From assembly GCF_000024505.1 (NCBI RefSeq), contig NC_013532.1, positions 1,116,001-1,180,000 on the forward strand: a stretch of 64,000 bases of DNA, read 5' to 3'. Position 1 is the stretch's first letter; each line of letters begins with the position of its first letter. Of this stretch, positions 39,214-48,556 are shown in pieces. Below the pieces are notes generated by a model, which made no database searches, was not told where the DNA came from, and worked only from the letters and a program-made list of their open reading frames with translations. The DNA comes from Anaplasma centrale str. Israel. GTDB taxonomy: Bacteria; Pseudomonadota; Alphaproteobacteria; Rickettsiales; Anaplasmataceae. Position numbers and translations under genes: made by a program.

Positions 39214-40482
39214 CTAATTTTCTCGGTAATCCCCGCGCAACATGCTGTCCATATTGGCAACGGTCTCTCTAAACGGAATTCCCTCCTCCTGCGGGAGTTC
39301 CACTACCGCTTTATCTATCCCAACCTTCTGGGGATCAACATGCCTACCCTTGTACAGTACTTCATAGTGCAGGTGCGGCCCCGTCGATAGGCCCGTGCTG
39401 CCCACGTACGCAATCACCTGCCCACGCTTGACTTTGGACCCTCTTACCAGTTCCGCCCTAATCTTACTCAAATGGGCATAGGCCGTGGAATAGTGGTTCC
39501 TATGGTGTATGCGGACATAACCACCATAAGTACCCTTTACTCCCACAAATTCCACTATACCGTTGTCTGCAGCCTTGACTGGCGTGCCCAAAGGTGCAGC
39601 GTAATCAACCCCCTTATGGAATCCACTGTAACCACGTATTGGGTGTTTTCTGGTACCAAATTTCGACGAGACACGAAACGTGCCGCCATCACCTATAGGA
39701 TGCTCAAAAATGCTCTTCCCCAGACTACGTCCCTCGCTATCACAGTACCTAGCCGTGCCATCCTTCATAAGGTGCCTGTAAAGCTTGAGATGCATCTGCT
39801 TGCCACGGCGCCCGTCGACAACCAAGGCCGTATAGAGCACGTTCCCATCGGCTATCAGATCACCCCTATCATTAAAAAACCTTTCGAACAGGACATCAAG
39901 CCAGCTGCCTTGGGGAATTTTATCTAAATCTATTCGGTTGCCGTATATCGATACCAACTGCATAATCATGGTATCAGATAGCCCCCCTTCAATCGCAGAC
40001 GCAAAAAATGACTTCTCCACAGGGCCAGAAACCCTCATAACCCTCACTTCCTGAACGTTATTTGCAACTCTGGCACTATACCCGCCAGCCTCGTCTCTGC
40101 GCGCTTCAAAGCTGTACAGGGAGCGCGCTGGGCTGACTGACACAAAGTGTATCAAGCCCGCGTTACTTATCCCAACGTTGATTTTGTCTCCGATGTTTAT
40201 CCTGTCTATGTTATATACTGCACTCAGAGATTTCGCCGCAGCAACCGCCTCAACCACCTGCGCACCCGCGTTACGCAGCACACCTATGACGTTATCGCCC
40301 TCTTTTACAGTAACTTGCAGCACATCAAGACCTACGCCTGCGATCCCATCGCCAGCAAGGGCAACTCGTCGCATAGGCACAAAAACGACAGAAAGCATCA
40401 GCAGCACACCAACCACCCTAGGCAGCACTTCAGCCAACACCACTCCTCCCTGCACCCGGACCAGACGCATTTCATACATCAT
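39214..40482 (-). CDS. M23-family peptidoglycan endopeptidase (LytM domain)
   Basis: Envelope metallopeptidase of 422 residues from ATG 40482; a TTG 12 codons earlier is also possible. An N-terminal anchor (VVGVLLMLSVVFVP) precedes an OapA/LysM-like region (VKEGDNVIGVLRNAGA). A long middle domain follows, then the LytM catalytic domain. Zinc ligands are visible in GFHKGVDYAAPLGTPV (HxxxD) and PHLHYEVLYKG (HxH), within ~residues 290-380. The order matches the MepM/NlpD-like cell-wall hydrolases. It supports a peptidoglycan-containing or remodelled wall. It diverges from the M16 peptidase gene 105 bases away. Confidence 0.9.
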   Translation of the reverse strand: MMYEMRLVRVQGGVVLAEVLPRVVGVLLMLSVVFVPMRRVALAGDGIAGVGLDVLQVTVKEGDNVIGVLRNAGAQVVEAVAAAKSLSAVYNIDRINIGDKINVGISNAGLIHFVSVSPARSLYSFEARRDEAGGYSARVANNVQEVRVMRVSGPVEKSFFASAIEGGLSDTMIMQLVSIYGNRIDLDKIPQGSWLDVLFERFFNDRGDLIADGNVLYTALVVDGRRGKQMHLKLYRHLMKDGTARYCDSEGRSLGKSIFEHPIGDGGTFRVSSKFGTRKHPIRGYSGFHKGVDYAAPLGTPVKAADNGIVEFVGVKGTYGGYVRIHHRNHYSTAYAHLSKIRAELVRGSKVKRGQVIAYVGSTGLSTGPHLHYEVLYKGRHVDPQKVGIDKAVVELPQEEGIPFRETVANMDSMLRGDYREN

Positions 40483-40587
40483 AAACCCCCAAGGAACAAG
40501 CACTAAAAAACTCTGCAACCTGGACGCAGATACGTGATGCGCCTCGTGAAATTCTGCCAGAACATTTAGCTTTTACTCGACGCAGCA

Positions 40588-41898
40588 ATGCTATACCATC
40601 AACGGTTTCAGGTACTACTCACGAAGCAAGCCATGAATGACGCGACCTCAGTTACAAAGCTACAGAATAACTTCACCATCGTCTCTGAGAAGGTAGACGG
40701 GGTAAATTCCGTTGGAATTAGTCTTTGGGTAAAAACAGGTAGTAGACATGAGGAAGAAGGGAAAATAGGTCTGGCACATTTCCTAGAGCACATGGCATTT
40801 AAGGGCACCAGCACGAGATCTGCACTGGACATTGCAATGGCCTTCGATCAGATAGGTGGGAACTTCAACGCCTATACAGACAAGGAACACACTGTATACC
40901 ACGTTAAAGTTATGAAGAGAGACGCTCGTATCGCCCTGGAAATTTTGGAAGACATCGTGCTGCGGTCGGCATTCCCAGAAGTTGAAATTGAGCGAGAAAA
41001 GAATGTAGTGTTGCAGGAAATATACCAAACAAACGATGCCCCGGGCAGCATTATCTTCGACAAGTATATGGAGGTCGCGTACAAAGATCAGATCTTTGGT
41101 GCACCAATTTTGGGATCGGAGCAGTCAGTACTTGGCCTCTCAAGGGCTGACCTTGTGCAGTACATGAACGTAAACTACTACGGGAACAATATAATTCTCT
41201 CAGTAGCTGGGAACATAGGGCACGAGGACGTTGTGCTTATGTCCCAAGGGTTTGCTCAGATCAAAGATCAGAACCCGCAACCTGTGGTTCCCCCGGTATA
41301 CACGGGAGGGCAGTACGTAGAAGCTCGGGACCTTGATCAGGTCAACATAGTAATCGGATTTCCCGGGGTGTCATACGTAGACGAGGGATATTACATAATG
41401 CAGGTTCTTGACGTGATACTGGGAAGTAGCATGTCTTCAAGGTTGTTCCAGGAGATTAGGGAAAGGCGCGGGCTAGTCTACAGTATTTCTTCTTTCAACT
41501 CCAGCTACTCCGACAGTGGGCTTTTTTCCATACACGCCGCAACTGACGAAGGTCATCTCCAAGAACTGCTTAAAACAATAGCCGCAGAGATGAAGAAACT
41601 GCCTGAAACCGTGAAGGAGGAGGAGTTGCTTAGGGCCCAAAGCAAGCTGGAGTCCGAGGTTTTGATGTCTAGGGAAAGTACTGTTGGAAAATCGGAAGCG
41701 CTTGGTTACTGCTATTCGCACTACGGTAGGTACATAACCAAGGAAGAGATGATCGGTAGAATACGCGCGGTGACCCTTAGTGACGTAGTGAATGTGGCAG
41801 ATCTTCTCCTACAAAACCGGAAGAGGCTGACAGTGGCAGCGATAGGCAAGGTTGGTGCTCTGCCAAGTCGGGACACAATATCGGATATGCTCGCTTAG
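40588..41898 (+). CDS. M16-family zinc peptidase (processing-peptidase-like)
   Basis: Insulinase-type metallopeptidase of 436 residues, related to mitochondrial processing peptidase beta. The inverted zinc motif HFLEH lies in GLAHFLEHMAFKGTSTRSA near residue 70, with the distal glutamate in EIEREKNVVLQEI. The glycine-rich and substrate-binding half has MSSRLFQEIRERRGLVYSI. No signal peptide is seen. ATG 40588 is used; an internal ATG at 40633 (MNDATS) is closer to the usual family start. Rickettsiales keep one or two of these, and the substrate is unknown. Confidence 0.93.
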   Translation: MLYHQRFQVLLTKQAMNDATSVTKLQNNFTIVSEKVDGVNSVGISLWVKTGSRHEEEGKIGLAHFLEHMAFKGTSTRSALDIAMAFDQIGGNFNAYTDKEHTVYHVKVMKRDARIALEILEDIVLRSAFPEVEIEREKNVVLQEIYQTNDAPGSIIFDKYMEVAYKDQIFGAPILGSEQSVLGLSRADLVQYMNVNYYGNNIILSVAGNIGHEDVVLMSQGFAQIKDQNPQPVVPPVYTGGQYVEARDLDQVNIVIGFPGVSYVDEGYYIMQVLDVILGSSMSSRLFQEIRERRGLVYSISSFNSSYSDSGLFSIHAATDEGHLQELLKTIAAEMKKLPETVKEEELLRAQSKLESEVLMSRESTVGKSEALGYCYSHYGRYITKEEMIGRIRAVTLSDVVNVADLLLQNRKRLTVAAIGKVGALPSRDTISDMLA

Positions 41899-41990
41899 GG
41901 CAGGTTAAGTGTCACACACCAGGCGGCTGTCCGACACAATCACGGGGCACACGCAACCGCCAGCGGGCGCATGCCAGTGTTGACAGTGCG

Positions 41991-42007
41991 CGCAGGCATT
42001 CCCTGCG
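41991..42007. other. Short hairpin in the gap between M16 peptidase and dsbA
   Basis: CGCAGG and CCTGCG arms with a five-base loop lie in the 218-base gap between two convergent genes. There is no T run on either side, so a bidirectional terminator is only a guess. Nothing else was recognised in 41899-42116. Confidence 0.25.
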
Positions 42008-42116
42008 GGGGCACATCGGTTTCTAATGGACGCGTCACTGCAGCAGCAGGCCAACCGCACGCGCATCAGCGCATAACCCATAAAACGCGAAGCTGCTAAC
42101 GAGCATCACCAAACTC

Positions 42117-42860
42117 CTACTTCTTGGCACGTTCCAGCTTGGTCGCCTTTCCATCCAATGCAGAATAGTTGGGGTTTAACAAAATCAACTTTTCGATCTC
42201 TGCAGAAACGCTGGTAAAGTCGTGGCTGCCTTCGTACCTTTGCCCGTTCAAGAAGAACGCGGGCGTCGCGTTTACATCAAGTTTGTTAACGGCCAAAAAC
42301 TTTTGCTGCACCACGCGATCCATCAAGGCTTCGTTAGTTGTACACTTCTTGAATTCTTCATCAGAGATGTTACTAATTTTGGCGATATTCGACAGCAGCC
42401 CAAGATCTTTGTGGGTTGCAATCAAGGCATCAAATGAGTTAAACACTGCCTTAGCGTAGGCAAAAAACGTCTTGTTATCCTTGTAGCACGTACCAAGCAT
42501 GGCCGCAGAGAGTGAGAGCTTATCCAACGGGAAGTCCCTAAGTATGTACAGAAGTTTGCCTTTGTCTATGTACTCACTCTTCAGCCTCGGTAGCACTTTG
42601 GTGGCGAAATCCGCGCAGTGAGAGCACGAAAAAGATGCATATTCCACCATAACAACAGGAGCGCTCGTGTTGCCCAAAAACCTGTCACCAGGAATCAGAC
42701 CCAACAGCTTCTCGGCCGTAATATCTGCCGTGTTAACTGCATCTACCTCACTATTAGACGGGGCGTCTACCTTTGCATCGGCAGCAGCGGAAAAGCCCAC
42801 CAATACGGAACACAGGCAGATCGCAAAGGAAACGCCTAGATAACATCGCAAAAACCGCAT
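42117..42860 (-). CDS. DsbA-like periplasmic thiol:disulfide oxidoreductase
   Basis: 247 residues from ATG 42860. It has a cleavable-looking signal peptide (MRFLRCYLGVSFAICLCSVL, ending near FSAAADA). The thioredoxin fold has active site CSHC in YASFSCSHCADFATKVL near residue 80, and cis-proline in NATPAFFLNGQRYEG. The arrangement matches the DsbA characterised in Ehrlichia and other Anaplasmataceae, which makes disulfides in outer-membrane and type IV secretion proteins. It follows secB by 29 bases on the same strand, so export and folding functions are linked. Confidence 0.9.
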   Translation of the reverse strand: MRFLRCYLGVSFAICLCSVLVGFSAAADAKVDAPSNSEVDAVNTADITAEKLLGLIPGDRFLGNTSAPVVMVEYASFSCSHCADFATKVLPRLKSEYIDKGKLLYILRDFPLDKLSLSAAMLGTCYKDNKTFFAYAKAVFNSFDALIATHKDLGLLSNIAKISNISDEEFKKCTTNEALMDRVVQQKFLAVNKLDVNATPAFFLNGQRYEGSHDFTSVSAEIEKLILLNPNYSALDGKATKLERAKK

Positions 42861-42889
42861 AATCCCCACCACAACACACTACCACAAAC

Positions 42890-43384
42890 TCAGGCTGAAC
42901 CTCCACTTCCACCCGTCTGCCTATTCTTTCCGTCCTTTCCGCCAAGCTGGCTAGCATACATAGCTTCAAAATCTATAACATCCAACATCAGTGGCGGAAA
43001 CCCGGCACTGGCGGTCATCTTGGCAATGACCTCCCTAACGAAGGGGAACAAAATGCCCGGGGCGGTAATTAGCAGAGCCTCCTTCACCTCCTTCTCCTCG
43101 GCCTTTTCCTCGAGGGAAAAAACCCCGCAGTACTTGAGCTCGCACAGAAATGCAGCCACTTTTTCTACGACAGACTCTATATTCACCTGTAAAGTTACCT
43201 CATATAGGTCGGCAACTTGCTCACCCTCAGTAGGCTTCACCTGCAAGGAAGCAGAAGCCACATTGACCGATATATTAATCTCCGGTGGAGATTTACTGAT
43301 CATCAAAAAAACCTTAGGCGAATTAGGATTCTCGAAGGACAGATCCTTAATGTACTGTCCCCTTACCTTGAGCTTTGGGCGCAT
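42890..43384 (-). CDS. secB: Protein-export chaperone SecB
   Basis: Cytosolic tetrameric chaperone that hands preproteins to SecA. 164 residues from ATG 43384 ([15 protein letters not shown]), preceded by GGAG. Family marks are [23 protein letters not shown] and the late [19 protein letters not shown] and [16 protein letters not shown]. The extreme C-terminus ([15 protein letters not shown]) is the flexible tail. It leads the secB-dsbA pair and diverges from the Tim44-like gene. Confidence 0.95.
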   Translation of the reverse strand: MRPKLKVRGQYIKDLSFENPNSPKVFLMISKSPPEINISVNVASASLQVKPTEGEQVADLYEVTLQVNIESVVEKVAAFLCELKYCGVFSLEEKAEEKEVKEALLITAPGILFPFVREVIAKMTASAGFPPLMLDVIDFEAMYASQLGGKDGKNRQTGGSGGSA

Positions 43385-43418
43385 ACTGGACACTCCTAGA
43401 CGGAAATACCGCAATTAA

Positions 43419-43447
43419 TTGTTGATTAACACTGGGCAAACTATAAT
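43419..43447 (+). promoter_or_regulatory. Promoter of the Tim44-like gene
   Basis: TTGTTG (43419-43424), a 17-bp spacer, then a perfect TATAAT (43442-43447). The transcription start would be near 43454, 42 bases before ATG 43496. The promoter of secB must lie in the same ~110-base divergent region. Confidence 0.5.
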
Positions 43448-43495
43448 ATGGTTAGGTACTTTTGTACATAGCCTTTGTGAAAAATTTGGACGGGT

Positions 43496-44149
43496 ATGGT
43501 TGAGTTGGCTATATACGCATTCGTTGCGGCCTTTATTTTCTTCCGCTTGTACGGTTCTCTGGGCAAGGCGTCTAGCGTGAACTTTCAGCCAAGTGCCATT
43601 TATCCCGGACAGGTTAGTGGGGAGCAGGCAGCTTCCGACGGTTCGGTGAAGCCCCAGGACATTCCTGTAGACTCTGTCGTGGCGGACTCCGCACCTGTGG
43701 ACCAAATTTCTAGTGTGTTTGAAGCGATCAAGGCACGCAACAAGGATTTTTCTGTCAAGCATTTTATCGAAGGATCGGCAGCAGCTTTTGAGGCGATAGT
43801 GAGCGCGCTCAATCAAGGCAACACCGAGCTTTTGTCGTCGCTGCTGAATAGGCACATGTACAACTCGTTTGTCAAGGAGGTGGAACGGCGTCGGGATGCT
43901 GGGCGTGTACACGAGGATGTTGTGGTCTCCATTACATCACAGAAAGTGACTAACGCAGAGCTAGAGGGAAATTTCGCCACCATAACCGTGCAGTTCGTAA
44001 CGGAACAGATAAATGTCGTGCGAGACGTTGAGGGGCAGGTTGTGGATGGAAGTACTTCTAAGGTAAACGTGATAGAGGACACCTGGAAGTTTGAGAGGGA
44101 CGTCACTGCCGCTGGGAGGAGATGGTATCTGGCCTCCACCAGCGCATAG
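43496..44149 (+). CDS. Tim44-like domain protein
   Basis: Membrane-anchored protein of 217 residues. An N-terminal helix (VELAIYAFVAAFIFFRLYG) is followed by a linker and a Tim44/TimA-like domain (FIEGSAAAFEAIVSALNQGN, then VSITSQKVTNAELEGNFATI, FVTEQINVVRD and EDTWKFERDV). It is the alphaproteobacterial counterpart of the mitochondrial import-motor anchor Tim44 and of ribosomal-protein mL45. Its place next to secB and dsbA suggests a link with protein export, but that is inference. ATG 43496 is clear. Confidence 0.9.
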   Translation: MVELAIYAFVAAFIFFRLYGSLGKASSVNFQPSAIYPGQVSGEQAASDGSVKPQDIPVDSVVADSAPVDQISSVFEAIKARNKDFSVKHFIEGSAAAFEAIVSALNQGNTELLSSLLNRHMYNSFVKEVERRRDAGRVHEDVVVSITSQKVTNAELEGNFATITVQFVTEQINVVRDVEGQVVDGSTSKVNVIEDTWKFERDVTAAGRRWYLASTSA

Positions 44150-44165
44150 GGCGGCACCGTCGCGT

Positions 44166-45494
44166 TCAGCTCGCGGGTGACTCGTCTTTGCTGTAGTGCT
44201 TCATTATCGCAGTCCCAACTGTACCAATCAGGACACCCGCAGGAATGACGAGCATGGCTTTGACCAAGGTTTCGCTGCCGTACACGGCTTGGCCGGAGAC
44301 GACTTTACCGTCCCAGTACGCGTTGATCACCAGCGAGATCACCGTGTGAAAGAAGTACCCGAAAAACATGATGACCATGTTGGAAATCGCTGTGGCCATG
44401 GCTACAGAACCGCTGTCCACGTACTCTATAGACTTAAACGTCGTTACAATTTGGTATGCGGAGCAGATGCCCACAGTTAAAAGCAGGATGAATGCACTAA
44501 CTCCGTTGTTGCAATTCCCGGTCAGCATGGCTGCAAACGCAGCTATGGTAAACAGGCCACAGTAGATTATTATGTTCCATCCATTATAAGATTTCTCAAG
44601 CATATAGCCGATCACCAGCGAACCTATACAGCCCCCGGCAAACAGCGCAGCGGGTAAAGTTGTTGAGGCCTTGTGGCTGACGCCGCACACCTCTGACAAA
44701 AATGCGGTCGCCCAGCCGTCAGCAAAGCCCACTAGCGGGCCTATCATGCAGCCCCCAAGAAGGTTTATCATAATCAGTCGCTTGTTTGATATTACGCTTC
44801 TGATCTGCTTATACACACTACCACTCTCAGTGGCACCCGCATCATCAAACAGAAAATATGCAAATACAGCTAAAACACACCCCCCTGCTATGAATGCCAG
44901 AAACACCTTGCTCCAGCCAAAATCTTCCACCAATGACAGCATAGGCATGCCGCCATACATTGCGCCCAGAAGCCCCATCACCACCGCGATAGAAATCATT
45001 CTGGCAACTTTCGTGCCGGCAAAGTACATCTTTGAAACTTTGAAAATGGATATGGCGGAAGCAACTGAACTCATGCCAGTCAACACCCTACCAATCTGCA
45101 CAAACTTCCATGAACCAAACAGCATGGGTGCCGCACCCAGAAAGGTTAAGGCTATGCAGGCTGGCACCACCTTTTTGGGCCCATATTTGTCAATTAACAC
45201 CCCTAGTGGAATGTGTGCTATTGTGTACCCCGCGTAGTAGAGCGCGGAAAACTGCCCCAAGGCAATCGCTCCCACATTAAAACGCTCCATAATTTCCCCG
45301 GAGAGGGTGTTTGGCATAACGCGTAGTACATACTGGAGCGCGAAAAACGCCGCCACGGAAAACCAAGCAAAAAACCTCCTATCTACCGACCACACGGCAA
45401 CCCTCGCACTTACGCAATGTAAAACAAGGTAAATGGTAACAAGAAAACCAACAGAGTACAGCAATATTCTCTCGCGGAAGGATGCAACCCGCAA
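44166..45494 (-). CDS. MFS transporter
   Basis: Major facilitator permease of 442 residues with 12 predicted helices. Family signatures are LGVLIDKYGPKKVVPACIAL (the A-loop DxxGPKK variant) between helices 2 and 3, and VLTGMSSVASAISIFKVSKM in helix 4. NTLSGEIMERFNVGAIALGQFSA is characteristic of the group annotated as nitrate/proline/betaine-like permeases in Rickettsiales. The substrate is not determined. The annotated TTG at 45494 lies 8 bases after tmk and no better start is obvious. It is the last gene of fabD-tmk-MFS. Confidence 0.85.
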   Translation of the reverse strand: MRVASFRERILLYSVGFLVTIYLVLHCVSARVAVWSVDRRFFAWFSVAAFFALQYVLRVMPNTLSGEIMERFNVGAIALGQFSALYYAGYTIAHIPLGVLIDKYGPKKVVPACIALTFLGAAPMLFGSWKFVQIGRVLTGMSSVASAISIFKVSKMYFAGTKVARMISIAVVMGLLGAMYGGMPMLSLVEDFGWSKVFLAFIAGGCVLAVFAYFLFDDAGATESGSVYKQIRSVISNKRLIMINLLGGCMIGPLVGFADGWATAFLSEVCGVSHKASTTLPAALFAGGCIGSLVIGYMLEKSYNGWNIIIYCGLFTIAAFAAMLTGNCNNGVSAFILLLTVGICSAYQIVTTFKSIEYVDSGSVAMATAISNMVIMFFGYFFHTVISLVINAYWDGKVVSGQAVYGSETLVKAMLVIPAGVLIGTVGTAIMKHYSKDESPAS

Positions 45495-45502
45495 CAGAGC
45501 CG

Positions 45503-46138
45503 CTACTTCGCTATCTCAAGCTTATCCTTGGTCACTTCGTGAAACAGCGCAACAATCCTGTCGTGCACAGAGTATACATCCTCTACTGAATCCTCTGCAC
45601 AGTTGACCATGTGGCACCTATGTGGGTTAGAGGCAACTATGGCCCTAAACCCCTCCCTAACCTTGTCGTAGAACTCTGGACTACGGCTCTCGCATCCGTT
45701 GAGAGTGGTCCTCGTAAGAGCGAGCTCTGTGCTGATGTCCATGACGAACGTGATATCCGGCACAACATCAGCTACCAGTGAATTTAGCATGTTGACCAAC
45801 GATAGGTCCACTCCGCATCCGTAGCCCTGATAGGCCACAGTGGAATCCGTAAACCTGTCACTGATCACCACCTTACCTGCAAGCAAGCCCGGGGACACCA
45901 CCTTAACAAAGCTTTCTCTGCGCATTGCCATGAAAAGCATAAGCTCCGTAATCCTGTCCATCTTGTAATCAGTAAGCCCAAGCAAAACCTCCCTGACAAG
46001 TTCATTGAACGAAGTGCCACCGGGTTCTCTAGTGAGCACCACCCTGTGTTCGCCATACAAATCCGACAAATATTTCGCAAGGAGAGCAGCCTGTGTGGTT
46101 TTCCCACATCCATCCACTCCTTCAAAAGTTATAAACAT
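45503..46138 (-). CDS. tmk: Thymidylate kinase
   Basis: Phosphorylates dTMP to dTDP. 211 residues. The P-loop FEGVDGCGKTTQAALLAKYL lies at the N-terminus, the DR(E/Y) motif is LTREPGGTSFNELVREVLL, and the lid/arginine block is VVISDRFTDSTVAYQGYG. ATG 46138 is two bases from the end of fabD, so they form a tight operon. Confidence 0.96.
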   Translation of the reverse strand: MFITFEGVDGCGKTTQAALLAKYLSDLYGEHRVVLTREPGGTSFNELVREVLLGLTDYKMDRITELMLFMAMRRESFVKVVSPGLLAGKVVISDRFTDSTVAYQGYGCGVDLSLVNMLNSLVADVVPDITFVMDISTELALTRTTLNGCESRSPEFYDKVREGFRAIVASNPHRCHMVNCAEDSVEDVYSVHDRIVALFHEVTKDKLEIAK

Positions 46139-46139
46139 G

Positions 46140-47147
46140 CTACCCGGAATTACTAGCGGCCAGTTTTTCCGCTTTTAGGATACCAGAGCAACTCGCGCGC
46201 ACGGACTCCATCGAGTCAACACCAAACCCGCGCACTGAATTATCTATTCGCTTTAGCAGCCCTACAAGCACTTGACCAGGCCCCACCTCTACAAATTCTG
46301 AGCATCCGCACCTAACCAGGTACTCTATGCTCTCCCTCCACCTAACTCTGCTAACAACCTGCCGCACCATTAGGTCTCTTATTGCATTGCAGTCAGAATG
46401 TGTAGAGGCAGATACGTTAAAAACCATCTCTACTTCCGGCGGATTCATTTCTAGCTGGTCGACAAAATCACCAATCTCATTACAAGCCAGCCGCATCAAA
46501 GAAGAGTGGAACGGCCCGCTAACACGCAGCTTTATTACCTTCTTGATGCCGGTACCTTCAATGAGCTTCGGCAGCTGCTGCAAGGCGTTCTCAGTACCGC
46601 TGACCACCACTTGACCGGTGCAGTTATCGTTCGCAACCTCACATATGCCGTATTCTGATGCGCGCGCTGCCACGGCTTCAACCTCACTCAGACTGCCCCC
46701 TATTAGGGCTGCCATGCCCCCACAACACAGTGCAGAGGCTCTATGCATCGCCTTTCCCCTAACGTCTAACAACCTGGCAATGCCGGGCAACCCAATCACT
46801 TTAGAGACGTGCAACGCCGTGTACTCACCCACTGAGTGCCCCAAAACGTACTTCACAGCATCTGTGATAGGACCGCCTAAATTTTCTTCAAGCGCACGAA
46901 CCAACGCGACTGATACAGTCATCAATGCAAGCTGCGCATTACAGGTTGAAGTGAGAGCCTCCTCAGGCCCCTGAAAAATTATCCGGGAGAGGTACCTACC
47001 CAGTGTTTCATCTACCTCATGAAACACGCGACGCGCTGCAGGCGAGCTATCGTAGACCTCTCTGCCCATCCCAACAAACTGCGAGCCTTGGCCAGGAAAC
47101 ATAAATACAACAGACACAGCTCGGGACTCCCCATGGTACACGGCCAA
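46140..47147 (-). CDS. fabD: Malonyl-CoA:ACP transacylase
   Basis: Loads malonyl groups onto acyl carrier protein for fatty-acid synthesis. 335 residues from a TTG at 47147; a GTG two codons later is possible. Blocks are FMFPGQGSQFVGMGREVYDS, the nucleophile GHSVGEYTALH (GHSxG), the catalytic histidine in VSGPFHSSLMRLA, and FVEVGPGQVLVGLLKRI. It heads the fabD-tmk-MFS string. Its promoter lies in the ~310-base gap shared with the divergent rpmE. Confidence 0.95.
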   Translation of the reverse strand: MAVYHGESRAVSVVFMFPGQGSQFVGMGREVYDSSPAARRVFHEVDETLGRYLSRIIFQGPEEALTSTCNAQLALMTVSVALVRALEENLGGPITDAVKYVLGHSVGEYTALHVSKVIGLPGIARLLDVRGKAMHRASALCCGGMAALIGGSLSEVEAVAARASEYGICEVANDNCTGQVVVSGTENALQQLPKLIEGTGIKKVIKLRVSGPFHSSLMRLACNEIGDFVDQLEMNPPEVEMVFNVSASTHSDCNAIRDLMVRQVVSRVRWRESIEYLVRCGCSEFVEVGPGQVLVGLLKRIDNSVRGFGVDSMESVRASCSGILKAEKLAASNSG

Positions 47148-47459
47148 TTATTGCTCACGTGACTGTGGTAGTCAAAGCTATTTTTGCAGACTGTGACGCG
47201 GTGGTGGCGTTGCCTTGTCCAATTTAGCATAGCTAATTGCACTGGTTTCAGCAGAACATATGCACGGTCACGGCTACTGTAACAAGCACCCCAACGGGCG
47301 CAACGCCAGGCCGTGCCAAGCATTGTTTTATAAACATAGTAACGCGTTGAACGCCTGCAGCTGCGCCTACAACTCGCACAATTGACATGCACCCTTTTCC
47401 CTGTTACCATCCGCGGTTATGTTCGTCTTTGTTTCAATTTTGTTAGGAGGTCCGTGGTC
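47148..47459. other. Divergent region between fabD and rpmE, with rpmE promoter
   Basis: About 310 bases with no gene recognised. Rightward it holds a strong promoter, TTGACA (47382-47387), a 17-bp spacer, and TACCAT (47405-47410), giving a leader of about 43 bases before ATG 47460. Confidence 0.55.
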
Positions 47460-47681
47460 ATGAAGAAGGGTATACATCCTGAGGTTCACCCCATCACGGT
47501 TATTTTCACAAATGGTGAGCAGCGTGAAATGCTTTCTACATATGGGAAACCTGACGAAATGGTAAAGGTACACCTTGAGAGTGACAGGTTTAATCACCCC
47601 GCCTGGAACCCAGGGCTTAGGATGAGCAGCAAAAAGAACAGTAGGGCTGCTAGGTTCCTGAGCAAGTTCGGCGATTTGTGA
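47460..47681 (+). CDS. rpmE: 50S ribosomal protein L31
   Basis: Large-subunit ribosomal protein, 73 residues. MKKGIHPEVHPITVIFTNGE at the N-terminus and HPAWNPGLRMSSKK near the middle are L31 features. The zinc-binding cysteines of the type-1 form are absent, as is common in alphaproteobacteria. ATG 47460 has a strong AGGAGGT eight bases upstream and a good promoter before it. The stop overlaps the nadK start by 4 bases. Confidence 0.93.
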   Translation: MKKGIHPEVHPITVIFTNGEQREMLSTYGKPDEMVKVHLESDRFNHPAWNPGLRMSSKKNSRAARFLSKFGDL

Positions 47682-48499
47682 GCGTGCAGAGCGCTGTTTT
47701 GCCTGCCAGATGTAAGTATCAAACTGTAGGTTACGTGGCGGCCGGCCCTGCGGAGAGGGAGCGGGTTGGTTGTTTGCGTAGCTTTTACGGCGTGGTAAAC
47801 CTGGCTGACGCTCAAGATTCCGCGGTAGACTTGCTCGTAGTCGTTGGGGGTGACGGGTTCATGCTGCACAGCTTGCATAATTATGTAGTGGGTCCCGGTA
47901 GGAACGTGCCTGTATATGGAGTGAGGCATGGTAGCGTTGGGTTCTTGCTGAACCACTGCGTGGATGGCAGCCTTCCACACAAGCTCGAAAATGCAGTTGC
48001 AACTGAGCTGCCTCTGTTGCGTATGGAGGCAAAGGACGTTTATGGCCACACACACAGCGCAATAGCAGTAAATGAAGTTTCGCTGTTTCGCGGCACGCAT
48101 CAGGCTGCAAAGCTCAGAATTAAAATCAACGGGAAAGTAGCTATGGAGGAGCTGGTGTCTGACGGCGTGATAGTGTCTAGCCCGGCAGGTAGCACAGCTT
48201 ATAATTTCTCTGCAGGTGGGCCCATATTGCCCTTCACTTCTAACATAGTATGCCTCACTGCAATTAATTCTTTCAGGCCTCGGAGGTGGCGCGGTGCACT
48301 GTTGCCGAATGACTCCCTGGTGGAAATTGATGTGCTATCTCCTGAAACCCGCTGCGTCAGCGCAGTTGCTGACTACACAGAGTTCCGCAATATAAGCGAC
48401 GTCAAGATAAAGCAAGACAACAACACAAAGATTACACTTATGTTTGATCCAGAACATGGGCTAGAGGAGAGAACCATAGCAGAACAGTTTCTTGCTTAG
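47678..48499 (+). CDS. nadK: NAD kinase
   Basis: Makes NADP from NAD and ATP. 273 residues. The GGDG catalytic motif sits in LLVVVGGDGFMLHSLHN near residue 55, NEVSLFRG is the NE/D motif, and DGVIVSSPAGSTAYNFSAGG is the substrate-binding block. GTG 47678 overlaps the rpmE stop by four bases, so its translation is coupled. Its own start context, with no separate ribosome-binding site, agrees with this. Confidence 0.95.
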   Translation: MSVQSAVLPARCKYQTVGYVAAGPAERERVGCLRSFYGVVNLADAQDSAVDLLVVVGGDGFMLHSLHNYVVGPGRNVPVYGVRHGSVGFLLNHCVDGSLPHKLENAVATELPLLRMEAKDVYGHTHSAIAVNEVSLFRGTHQAAKLRIKINGKVAMEELVSDGVIVSSPAGSTAYNFSAGGPILPFTSNIVCLTAINSFRPRRWRGALLPNDSLVEIDVLSPETRCVSAVADYTEFRNISDVKIKQDNNTKITLMFDPEHGLEERTIAEQFLA

Positions 48500-48515
48500 T
48501 ATGCGAGCGACACTG

Positions 48516-48544
48516 TTGCGTGTGCGCGCTAAAAATTTTATAAT
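48516..48544 (+). promoter_or_regulatory. Promoter of guaB
   Basis: TTGCGT (48516-48521), a 17-bp spacer, then a perfect TATAAT (48539-48544). Transcription would start near 48551, only about six bases before the TTG used for guaB. Confidence 0.5.
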
Positions 48545-48556
48545 CGGCAGCGAAGG

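Noticed and set aside
44671-45237. 188-codon frame antisense to the MFS transporter
   Set aside because: A shadow of a clear 12-helix permease. Composition is rich in Pro/Thr, as expected from reversed hydrophobic codons.
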